Origin: Methanobacteriota archaeon
GTDB lineage: Archaea > Halobacteriota > Methanosarcinia > Methanosarcinales > Methanosarcinaceae
Direction: 5' to 3'
NCBI GenBank assembly: GCA_030054735.1
Contig: JASGVX010000061.1
Span: 1 to 35,130, forward strand
DNA: 35,130 bases
Made by a program: the position numbers and the translations under genes. The notes under the pieces were generated by a model, which searched no databases, had not been told where the DNA came from, and saw only the letters and a list, made by a program, of their open reading frames with translations. Below, piece after piece: positions 25,544-32,927 of the stretch; positions within the stretch are counted from its first letter, which is position 1; every line of letters begins with the position of its first letter.

Positions 25544-26974
25544 TTAGTCCAATGCCGGGTTTTTTCCCACACCTGCATCGTTCTCTTTCTGGGAATAGAT
25601 CCAGAGAGGGATGTAAAGTGAAAGCACTACGAAACCAACTATCGTAGAAGTCCAGCCCAGTTCAAGGCTGTTAAGGTATATTATTCCAATAAGACATAGA
25701 GGCAGGTTAAAGAGCCCAAAGAAAAGTGCTACGTATTGCCAGCCTCCTGGGGCTTTGAACGGCCTTTCAAGTTTTGAGAACTTCGGGTCAATTTTTGCCT
25801 TCACATATGCAAGCAGACTTATCCCATTGGCACAAACATAACCTATTGCTGATGCAGCCACTATAGCTGCAGGGGTCCCCAGGAAGATGAAACCCATATT
25901 CAGGAGAGCAATGACAATCATTGCATTAATCGGAGTTCCATGAGGAGTCATTTTTTCAAAGAACTTTGGCAGGTTTCCTTCTTCAGCCATGGAGTACATA
26001 GCCCTTGAAGCTCCCAGAAAAGCAGTCTGGATAATGAGAACCATTGCTGCAATCAACATGAGGATGCTGAGAACCCCTCCTATAGAACCGAGGGTCATCC
26101 GGGCCATGGGAAGCATTGGCGAAAACGGCTCTGCCAGGATTCCTTCAATACCCAGAGTTCCTGTACATGCTGACTGGACAAGGATATAAGTCACAAGGCA
26201 GATAGACCCGCAAATAAAGAGTGCTTTGGGCACATCAGATTTTGGCTGTTTATATTCAGGTCCGTAAATAGCCGCGGTTTCCCAGGCACAGGCACTCCAC
26301 TGGGCCATTGCAAAAAGCCCCAGAAGAATCAGGATGTGATTTATATCCCAGCTCCAGTCAGCTGGAAGCCAGTAGCCTGTGATGTTGCTCAACTCAAAGT
26401 GCCCTGTTGCAAAGGGTGCAATAGATATAATAATTAGCGGGGCAAGTGAAAGCGCTGCAAGGATATACCCGAGCGTTGCTCCGCTCGATAGCCCGCGATA
26501 ATTGACCAGGATAAGAAGCACGAATACGACTGCACCTGTCACCAGATAAATTGGGATGTCAGGCAGGTCTGCAAGTGCAGGAACCAGACTTTTGAGATAG
26601 CTTCCGATAAGGATTGAATAAATTGCAAGAACCGGATTCCAGGCAAACCAGTAGCTCCAGGCGCTGAACCCTCCGAGCAATTTGCTCAAGTCATATCGTT
26701 TGTTCTTATTCCTGCTTCCAAAGACACTCTGAGCGTACCCGGGAAGGCCGGACGCTTTGGGAAACATTGTGGCAAGCTCTCCATAAGCAAAGTTTTGCAT
26801 GAAACCCTGAAAGACAGATAACGCCCACACAATGATTGCAAAAGCCCAGACATAGCTTGCAAAGTAGCCTATAGAAGGAAGTATCAGCATAGGAACACCA
26901 AGGGCAATTGCAAGTCCCTGCTTCCAATCAATTGTCCGCTGAAGTCCCCCCGATTCATTTTTTTCGTCGCTCAT
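25544..26974 (-). CDS. APC-family permease, probable methylamine transporter
   Basis: The 476-residue protein has about twelve hydrophobic segments. Its opening, DWKQGLAIALGVPMLILPSIGYFASYVWAFAIIVW, is typical of amino-acid/polyamine/organocation transporters. GELATMFPKASGLPGYAQ and AWETAAIYGPEYKQPKSDVPKAL are also APC-like. In Methanosarcina, APC-type permeases such as MtmP sit beside methylamine methyltransferase genes, so uptake of dimethylamine or another methylamine is the best inference from its place about 280 bp after mtbB. Transport of an amino acid cannot be excluded. The start has GGAGTGG upstream. Confidence 0.82.
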   Translation of the reverse strand: MSDEKNESGGLQRTIDWKQGLAIALGVPMLILPSIGYFASYVWAFAIIVWALSVFQGFMQNFAYGELATMFPKASGLPGYAQSVFGSRNKNKRYDLSKLLGGFSAWSYWFAWNPVLAIYSILIGSYLKSLVPALADLPDIPIYLVTGAVVFVLLILVNYRGLSSGATLGYILAALSLAPLIIISIAPFATGHFELSNITGYWLPADWSWDINHILILLGLFAMAQWSACAWETAAIYGPEYKQPKSDVPKALFICGSICLVTYILVQSACTGTLGIEGILAEPFSPMLPMARMTLGSIGGVLSILMLIAAMVLIIQTAFLGASRAMYSMAEEGNLPKFFEKMTPHGTPINAMIVIALLNMGFIFLGTPAAIVAASAIGYVCANGISLLAYVKAKIDPKFSKLERPFKAPGGWQYVALFFGLFNLPLCLIGIIYLNSLELGWTSTIVGFVVLSLYIPLWIYSQKENDAGVGKNPALD

Positions 26975-27253
26975 TTTATGTCCACTCCATTGATTATTTC
27001 TTAGTGTAATCTGATGATTCGCACAGCTCTTCTAGCATAAATATACATGCAGAAGCTGTAAGAAGAAAAAATGGAAAGAGATTCGGAAGATACTCAGGAG
27101 CCAGGAAGGGAGAATGCTCCAGTTTTTCTGCTGTAGCCGCTCCCTGAAAAATCTCCTCCTGTTTTCTAAAGAATTTCAGGGGAGATATGGCTCCTGATCT
27201 CTTCTTTACTTTTGTGACCCAATTTTGTGCGAATTTGCTTGTTATTCGTCTGT

Positions 27254-28657
27254 TTATCTGATCTGTTTTCTGAAAACTTCACATGAGTTAATCTTTACAT
27301 CGAGCAACTTTTCGATGTTCATTTTTGCTGCAATGCCCTTTGCTGCACCGGGTACGGATGTTATTACACCGATGTTGAGTTCCTCACGGAGTTCACGCAT
27401 AACGTGCTCGTCTGAGAGGTCCATGACATCGACATTGAGCTTCTTTGCGACGTATTCCTTTGCTTCTCCAATCCTCATGTTCTTTGAGAACTGCATCCTT
27501 GCAACAAGGTCTCCTGCTGCTCTCATTCCAGTCATACCGGAAGCCATTATGTGTGCGATCGGCATACCCAGAGGGTCGCCGACCCCGACCTATATGCCGT
27601 CTGCGCCAGCAATTTCGATCATTGCTTTACTGGACCTTGTGACTGCATCAATTGGAGGAGTCTCAAGCATCGGGATTCCACCAACACCCATTCCCATATC
27701 GACGTGACAGGGAATTGGAGAAGCTTTAACAGCTGCCTTCATGAAGGTAACTGCTCTGGCAAGGTTCCAGGCTAATGTCTTGCTGGTGTTTGTGTTGCAC
27801 ACAGGCCCGAAAACGTTTGCTCCTGCCTTTGCAACAAGAGGTGCCTGCTGGTGCGGCCAGAGGCCTGCAAGGGTTACACCGTCATACTGAAGGTTTCCGT
27901 GCATACCGAGTACGCATTCTCCTGCCATTCCTGCTTCTATGTACATGTTAGGGAACTCTTTTCTAAGTGCCTCGATCGCATGGAGGGTACCATACATATC
28001 TGCATCACCGGCTGCTCCGGTTGTGTCAAAGTTAACACCGTCTGCACCGGAGGCAAAGAGCTTCTGCATAACCCATACAGTATCCCTTGTGAGGTGTTCT
28101 GCAGCGTGTTCCATAGAGTCCCAGGCTTCCTGAATCTTGAAAGCTTTCATAAGGTCGCCGGGGTTTTCATAAGGACCATCAGGGGTGTAGTAAAGGCCCA
28201 TGTTTGGCATTGCACCGTAGAACAGAGGGATAATCATGTTCTGCTGGCAGACTTCCATTGTCTGGCACTCGTTTGAAACTATAGGTTTTACTGGCTTGTA
28301 ACTGTAGTCAATGTGGCCGAGTTCCATTGTGTCTGCACCAAAAGCCCTCTCGTGCATCATACAGCCGACGAGCCGACTGGAAGGAATACCAACACCACTG
28401 TTGCCCTGGTCGCCGTCAAGCCTTATGGTACCGATGTCGTGAGTAACTGGTACTTCCATGCCCTGTTCAACACTGACAGCCTTTCCGGGCATCATAAGGA
28501 TTTCTGCAAGCTTGTCGAGTTCATCGGCGCTAAGGGCAGGAATTTCGCCAAGATCAGCAGCATTTGCAGTACCGGCTTCGATCTCTGCCATAATTTTTTC
28601 TTTGCTAAGGAAGATCCTCTTTCCGTCTCCCATTCTCAAAGCGTATTCAGTTGCCAT
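27254..28657 (-). CDS. mtbB: Dimethylamine:corrinoid methyltransferase, pyrrolysine-containing
   Basis: The whole frame is 467 codons with a single in-frame UAG at codon 356 (positions 27592-27590, minus strand). Both halves match MtbB throughout: N-terminus [15 protein letters not shown], middle [18 protein letters not shown] and [19 protein letters not shown], then [17 protein letters not shown] and C-terminal [20 protein letters not shown]. MtbB moves a methyl group from dimethylamine to the corrinoid of MtbC, and pyrrolysine at this position is the known active-site residue. The TIM-barrel enzyme is cytoplasmic. A ribosome site GGAG lies seven bases before the ATG. It follows mtbC by 122 bp. 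UAG-readthrough implies that the host encodes pylT/pylS elsewhere. Standard gene callers would split it at UAG. Confidence 0.96.
27573..27585 (-). promoter_or_regulatory. Hairpin just downstream of the UAG codon
   Basis: In the mtbB mRNA, GGGUC-GGC-GACCC (stem 5 bp, extendable by a G-U pair) begins four bases after UAG. It resembles the idea of a PYLIS-type element, but the bases are also constrained by the conserved protein sequence, so a decoding role is uncertain. Confidence 0.4.
27590..27592 (-). other. mtbB: In-frame UAG codon read as pyrrolysine (codon 356)
   Basis: The minus strand reads GGC ATA TAG GTC GGG. The flanking protein is continuous with MtbB on both sides, and no frameshift or other stop separates the halves. 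This is the position known to hold pyrrolysine in Methanosarcina MtbB. Confidence 0.95.
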
Positions 28658-28779
28658 TTTTATTCTCCATTGTTTAAATAATATTTCCAGAACTATATAA
28701 ATGAACTTAGCTAACTAAACTGGATGCTTAATTAAACTTCCGAATTTAAATTGAAACACCTTAGACTGCAATCTGGAGT

Positions 28780-29424
28780 TCAGAGCAGCAGTTCTTTTGC
28801 CTTTGCAACAGCCTCGCTTGCGTTTTCCGCATAGCAGTCTGCTCCGATCTTGTCAGCCCAGGCCTGGGTTGCGGGAGCTCCCCCTACCATAACCTTCACT
28901 TTGTCCCTCATGCCTTCTTCCTTGAGGAGTTCAATTACATCCCTCTGTCCCTGCAGTGTTGTGGTCATAAGGGCGGAAATTCCAATCATATCAGCATTGA
29001 CTTCTTTTGCCTTCTCAATAAACTTCCTGGTTGGGACATCACGGCCGATGTCGTGCACTTCAAAACCGGCAGACTGGAGCATAGTGGACACTATTGCTTT
29101 GCCTATATCATGCACGTCGCCTTCTACGGTACCGTTTACGATAACGCCGAGTTTACTGCCAGAAGCTCCCTCAGGCATAAGCTCCTTAAGGGCATCGACT
29201 CCTGCAGTCATTGCATCGGCAGCCATCATCACATGTGGCAGGAAAAGCTTGCCTCTTTCAAAGCGGACTCCCACTTCGTTCATGCCTTCTGCAAGCCCCT
29301 TTTCTATGATATCGGCCGGTTCCATTATCCCTTTTGCCTTTTCAACTGCAGCGAGTACTGCATCTTTTTTACAGGAGATTACTGCTTCTGAAAGCTCCTG
29401 AATTAGTTCTTCTATGGTTGGCAT
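28780..29424 (-). CDS. mtbC: Dimethylamine corrinoid protein
   Basis: The 214-residue protein has the two parts of methyltransferase corrinoid proteins: an N-terminal helical cap domain (MPTIEELIQELSEAV to about residue 90) and a Rossmann-like B12 domain. The base-off cobalamin motif is GDVHDIG (Asp103, His105 as cobalt ligand, Gly108). SALMTTT and GGAPAT follow. It accepts the methyl group from MtbB and passes it to MtbA for coenzyme M methylation in the cytoplasm. The start has an ideal ribosome site (GGAGGT, five bases before ATG), a sign of high expression. It is the first gene upstream of mtbB and shares its strand. Confidence 0.94.
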   Translation of the reverse strand: MPTIEELIQELSEAVISCKKDAVLAAVEKAKGIMEPADIIEKGLAEGMNEVGVRFERGKLFLPHVMMAADAMTAGVDALKELMPEGASGSKLGVIVNGTVEGDVHDIGKAIVSTMLQSAGFEVHDIGRDVPTRKFIEKAKEVNADMIGISALMTTTLQGQRDVIELLKEEGMRDKVKVMVGGAPATQAWADKIGADCYAENASEAVAKAKELLL

Positions 29425-29520
29425 TTTTTACCTCCAATTTTTCGTTAGATTCTCTCCTCAGTATTTTAAAAATCAATACTGAAGCCTGATTTCCGATCAT
29501 CTAGATATTATACATGCAAA

Positions 29521-29528
29521 TTATATAA
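29521..29528 (-). promoter_or_regulatory. TATA box of the mtbC-mtbB operon
   Basis: TTATATAA lies about 97 bases upstream of the mtbC ATG, so the leader would be about 70 bases. A second TATA-like box (TTTATATAG, minus strand, about 28695-28703) lies in the mtbC-mtbB gap and could give extra mtbB transcript. Confidence 0.5.
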
Positions 29529-29529
29529 C

Positions 29530-30399
29530 CCAGTCTGTGGGATTTTTTCTTAATGGTGCGGAATTGGAACTTCCACTAAGTGTTGTTACCTGACTTTGAC
29601 AGTTAGATACATATAAAAGTGCTCTTTATTTTATATTTTTCGGTTATATGAAAATCACAAAACAAAGAGCTTCCCCTACAATCCCTAACAGGGATATATA
29701 TGTGTTTCTATCTGATATATTCTTTCCGTCCAATTCTTTTATGGAAAACTTAATTTCTGTGATATTTTTGGCAAAAATAGAAGCAAGGTCCTGGTCTCAA
29801 TAGTTTAATAATCGCTTTGTTAAGCTGCAAATTGATTGAGAATTCCAGTATCAGAGAAGCAGGTAGAATTTGGGCCAAAAAATGAGAAAACTCTCCTCTC
29901 CTGCGTGCAGACAATCCAGAATTTTTTCCTGGGCTTTTGCATAAGGACCTGATCCCTTTCAAAGGGGGAAGAGTTTCTACTGGCAATTGATAAGGATCCG
30001 GTTTTTATGGGCCTGTGGTCCCCATTGATAGTTGCTGGTTACTATGTCTCTTGTGCCTTCAAATTAGGCAAGATTTTTCTTCCTGATCCCGAGGGCGGCT
30101 ACAAGCTCTGCAGGATGTGGAAGTAAGCCGTAACAAAGCGAGCAAGAGCAGCCCCTGGATCAATGAGAACCTTTCTTTTCCTGGTTTTTACAGAATATGG
30201 AAGAGACCTTGCTCTAAAGGACTCAGATCCCGGTATATCGGTCTGCATATGGTTCTATCTGCTTGCAGGAATAAAAGCACTTTTTTGATTATACTCACAT
30301 TTGTAAAAAATAGGTTTCGGAACTAAAGGTATCCGAAGCTGTAAAAAGCCAAAAACTTGAAATAGGTAGATTCAAATTATTTATTTGGGTGAAAAATTC
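29530..30399. other. Gene-free spacer, possibly decayed
   Basis: Nothing in this roughly 870-base stretch is convincingly coding. A short open stretch from ATG 30007 to 30126 (MGLWSPLIVAGYYVSCAFKLG...) has a hydrophobic stretch but no clear ribosome site and no family I know. Upstream frames are broken by stops, which suggests degraded sequence. The promoter of the pRiA4b-like gene must lie near the right end. Confidence 0.4.
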
Positions 30400-30966
30400 T
30401 TGAAAAAGACTTTTGAGAAGGTTTACCAGCTAAAGCTTTCCATGAAGGGCATTACTCCTCAGATCTGGCGGCGAATCCAGGTGCCTGAAAATTATACATT
30501 CCTGAAACTTCATGATGCTATCCAGGTTGTAATGGACTGGTACGATTACCATTTGCATGAGTTCGAAATGATAAACCCGAAGACCGGAGCGACTGATATA
30601 ATTGGAATGGAAGGCGTAGATTTTGAAGATTTTAGAGAGAATTTTGTGCCAGAAAAGAAAGCAAAAATCTCTAATTATTTCACGCCAGAAAATAAGGAAG
30701 CTTTGTATTTGTACGATTTTGGGGACAATTGGATGGTAAAAGTCCGGCTTGAAAAAATCCTTCCGAGAGAAGAAGGAATAGAGTACCCCATATGTACTGC
30801 AGGAAAAAGAGCAGCTGTCCCGGAAGACGTCGGAGGTATATGGGGATATGAAGAGATGCTGGAAATCCTGAAGGATCCAGAGCATGAAGAATATGAAGAT
30901 ACTGTGTCATGGCTGGGGGGAGATTTTGACCCCGAGTACTTTGACCCAAAAGATGTTTCGTTCTGA
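30400..30966 (+). CDS. pRiA4b ORF-3-like protein
   Basis: About 188 residues from TTG 30400 (TTG 30385 is five codons longer). The sequence is that of the plasmid pRiA4b ORF-3 family: YQLKLSMKGITPQIWRRIQVPENYTFLKLHDAIQVVMDW, HLHEFEM, LYDFGDNWMVKVRLEKIL, then YPICTAGKRAAVPEDVGGIWGYEEMLEIL. The family is widespread in accessory regions and has no established biochemical activity. I chose 30400 because GGGTG lies about eight bases upstream and KKTFEKVYQL is the usual N-terminus. It lies about 450 bp upstream of the CRISPR array on the same strand, but nothing links it to CRISPR function. Confidence 0.8.
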   Translation: MKKTFEKVYQLKLSMKGITPQIWRRIQVPENYTFLKLHDAIQVVMDWYDYHLHEFEMINPKTGATDIIGMEGVDFEDFRENFVPEKKAKISNYFTPENKEALYLYDFGDNWMVKVRLEKILPREEGIEYPICTAGKRAAVPEDVGGIWGYEEMLEILKDPEHEEYEDTVSWLGGDFDPEYFDPKDVSF

Positions 30967-31022
30967 AGCATTTTCGTTCTGAAGTTTTATACAGTTAAGC
31001 AAAAAACAAGCAGCTTGACAGG

Positions 31023-31175
31023 CTGTCTTAAAACCCAAATCATTTCTACGATTGGATAATGAGAACTGTTAACTTTAAAAACATGAGCAGTTAAGATAGA
31101 GAGATTTGGATATGGATTAACCTTATAGTGGAAAAAGTTGACACTATTGTAGAATTAACTTAAGTTTTAAGACAG
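31023..31175. mobile_element. MITE-like segment with 12-bp perfect inverted ends
   Basis: CTGTCTTAAAAC (31023-31034) and GTTTTAAGACAG (31164-31175) are exact inverted repeats 153 bases apart end to end. No open frame lies between them. An inner pair (ATAGTG and CACTAT) lies near the right end. It could be a small non-autonomous element or a long-range RNA structure upstream of the CRISPR leader; target-site duplications are not clear. Confidence 0.4.
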
Positions 31176-31291
31176 TTTGTTATTTGTCTTTTTTCCCTCT
31201 GATCTACCCTAAGTTCATAAAGAAATTTACCCCGCTGTACAACTATATGTATTCTTAAAATATAATTTCAACATCAGTTAGTTAATTTCCG

Positions 31292-31422
31292 AAAAATTTA
31301 TATGCCGCTGATCTTTATATACTCTTATGTAACAGGGAGATCAGCGGAAAACGCTAAAAAATATGTCTCAAAAAATTGCTCTATTTTAAAAATAAAAGCA
31401 TAATAGAGCTTTTTGAGACCCT
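31292..31422 (+). promoter_or_regulatory. CRISPR leader with two inverted repeats and TATA boxes
   Basis: The AT-rich leader ends at the first repeat. It has two TATA-like boxes (TTTATATG, 31297-31304; TTTATATAC, 31314-31322). The second is flanked by a perfect 10-bp inverted repeat, CCGCTGATCT (31305-31314) and AGATCAGCGG (31338-31347). Next to the array an 18-bp inverted repeat (31365-31385 and 31402-31419, with a three-base bulge) reads GTCTCAAAAA...GCTCTATT and its complement, and it stops three bases before repeat 1. The leader side is inferred from the intact repeats here, the truncated repeat at the far end and the ATTGAAAC 3' end of the repeat. Confidence 0.65.
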
Positions 31423-32378
31423 GTTGAAAAACGGGTTCCAGCAAAACAAGGATTGAAACCCCGCTCACAACCTTCATATCTATCACTAGCTTTTCCATAG
31501 TTGAAAAACGGGTTCCAGCAAAACAAGGATTGAAACCCTGTTGAGAAATACACATCACCTTTTACGGTTCCGTTGTTGAAAAACGGGTTCCAGCAAAACA
31601 AGGATTGAAACCCGCTTGCGATTCTTGATGTTATTGTGTCCGTGTCCGGTTGAAAAACGGGTTCCAGCAAAACAAGGATTGAAACTTTTCTCAAATCTTA
31701 ATTGGGGTTCAACCGGCCTGCAGTTGAAAAACGGGTTCCAGCAAAACAAGGATTGAAACTCACGATTATTTTTTGTTTTCATGTCCTAGTTCTCGTTGAA
31801 AAACGGGTTCCAGCAAAACAAGGATTGAAACAGTTCTCCGGGGAGGTTTTCTTGTTTTCTCCATTTTAATGTTGAAAAACGGGTTCCAGCAAAACAAGGA
31901 TTGAAACAATGTTAATGTTAACGATTCCTGCTCTATCCAGAAACCTTCTTTTGAAGGTTTCTGGCGGAGAGTTCCCCGTTGAAAAACGGGTTCCAGCAAA
32001 ACAAGGATTGAAACGCGTAGATCTTTTACTTCCATTGATAGGCTCATTTTTTTGTTGAAAAACGGGTTCCAGCAAAACAAGGATTGAAACATAGTTGAGC
32101 GATCTCTCCGTATCTGTCAACGTCAGATAGTTGAAAAACGGGTTCCAGCAAAACAAGGATTGAAACTATATATATAGCCATAGCCATCTTTTTTCCCTCT
32201 TTGTTGAAAAACGGGTTCCAGCAAAACAAGGATTGAAACTTTTTTATAATAATCAGTAACTCCACAAAGATCTTTGGTTGAAAAACGGGTTCCAGCAAAA
32301 CAAGGATTGAAACAATGGACATGGAGATGTTTAAAACCCCCACTCCTATTGTTGAAAAACGGGTTCCAGCAAAACAAG
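31423..32378 (+). CRISPR. CRISPR array, 12 full repeats plus one truncated, 12 spacers
   Basis: The 37-base repeat begins GTTGAAAAACGGG and ends CAAGGATTGAAAC. Full copies start at 31423, 31500, 31575, 31649, 31723, 31795, 31871, 31978, 32054, 32130, 32203 and 32277. A thirteenth at 32351 matches for 28 bases and then diverges (CAAGAGACATTTTT), marking the trailer end. Spacers are 40, 38, 37, 37, 35, 39, 70, 39, 39, 36, 37 and 37 bases. The ATTGAAAC end is typical of archaeal type I-A/I-B and type III repeats and would become the 8-base 5' handle after Cas6 cleavage. All complete repeats look identical. Minus-strand reading frames through the array are not genes. Confidence 0.98.
31908..31977 (+). 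repeat. Double-length (70 nt) spacer containing a perfect hairpin
   Basis: Spacer 7 is about twice the normal size. It holds CCAGAAACCTTC-TTTT-GAAGGTTTCTGG (31937-31964), a 12-bp perfect stem with a four-base loop. No trace of a lost repeat is visible inside it. Confidence 0.9.
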
Positions 32379-32411
32379 AGACATTTTTGCAGATTAGCAT
32401 CTTTTTTTATT

Positions 32412-32494
32412 AGTGTCGTGTCAGTCATCAAGGATTATACGATTTTGAACCGTTGTAATCGATTATATACGACATTTAATGCTGACACAACATT
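32412..32494. mobile_element. MITE-like element at the CRISPR trailer
   Basis: An approximately 80-base element has inverted ends TGTCGTGTCAG (32414-32424) and CTGACACAACA (32482-32492), with one mismatch. Its right end matches the IS remnant at 2102-2130 (GTCAGCAT-AA-ATGTCGTAT), so both belong to the same mobile family. It lies 33 bases after the truncated last repeat and has no coding capacity. Confidence 0.55.
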
Positions 32495-32622
32495 AGTTGC
32501 TTAACAAACTTTTGCATTTTAAACGTGGCATCTTACAAATTTGCCTGAATTCCGGCTTTTTTGCTTTACTGCAATAATGAGAAATTAGCTCTTTTTTCTT
32601 TCCCTATAAGGTTGTTTTTCTG

Positions 32623-32700
32623 AAGACTTCGATGAGCTATCGAATTGTAGTCTTGACTCTCGAATAGTTCGTCTCCAGGAATATCAGAATCAAGAGACGA
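32623..32700 (+). ncRNA. Hairpin-rich segment upstream of the RT operon
   Basis: Two strong stems lie side by side. The first pairs AAGACT-TCGAT with ATCGA-(ATTGT)-AGTCTT around a five-base loop (32623-32654). The second pairs TCGTCTC (32669-32675) with GAGACGA (32694-32700). They end 20 bases before the ribosome site of the small ORF. This could be a structured leader, a regulatory RNA, or a relic of a group II intron 5' domain. RNA identity is unproven. Confidence 0.4.
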
Positions 32701-32732
32701 TTGGTAAGTAATCAATCAAAAGGAGGGACTGA

Positions 32733-32927
32733 ATGATATCCTGGAACTATATAAAAGAATTTCAGATAAAAGTTAAAATTTTTTCAGTTAAGACACTGGA
32801 AAATCTGTCTGAAATCCGGAAGAGAACATTGAAGCACACTGGAAAAATCTACAAGACTTTCTGGAGGGTCATACGCTGGACAGAGATTATCATAATCATA
32901 GTCGAGCTGTTGCTCAAATTCAGATGA
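32733..32927 (+). CDS. Small basic protein, translationally coupled to the RT
   Basis: The 64-residue product has a basic N-terminal two-thirds (KEFQIKVKIF, EIRKRTLKHTGKIYK) and a hydrophobic C-terminal segment (RWTEIIIIIVELLLKF). I do not recognise a family. It is very likely translated: AGGAGGG lies five bases before its ATG, the strongest ribosome site in this region, and its TGA overlaps the RT start as ATGA. It could be a cofactor of the RT, a leader peptide ensuring RT translation, or a small membrane-associated protein. A broken-off N-terminal piece of the RT is less likely, since the RT starts in another frame with a normal N-terminus. Confidence 0.55.
   Translation: MISWNYIKEFQIKVKIFSVKTLENLSEIRKRTLKHTGKIYKTFWRVIRWTEIIIIIVELLLKFR

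Noticed and set aside
27254-27565. Apparent separate 103-codon gene after mtbB
   Set aside because: It is the in-frame C-terminal part of mtbB after the pyrrolysine UAG; both parts match MtbB continuously.
30007-30126. 39-codon hydrophobic ORF (MGLWSPLIVAGYY...)
   Set aside because: The ribosome site is weak (AAGGA at 10 bases), the family is unknown and the flanks are broken by stops. Too little to call a gene.
31908-31977. Spacer 7 as two spacers with a lost repeat
   Set aside because: No partial repeat or scar is visible inside, and a 12-bp hairpin spans the middle. Not excluded without protospacer matches.
31325-32431. Minus-strand open frames with repeating FNPCFAGTRFST or SILVLLEPVFQ
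   Set aside because: They are translations of the CRISPR repeats through the array, not genes.
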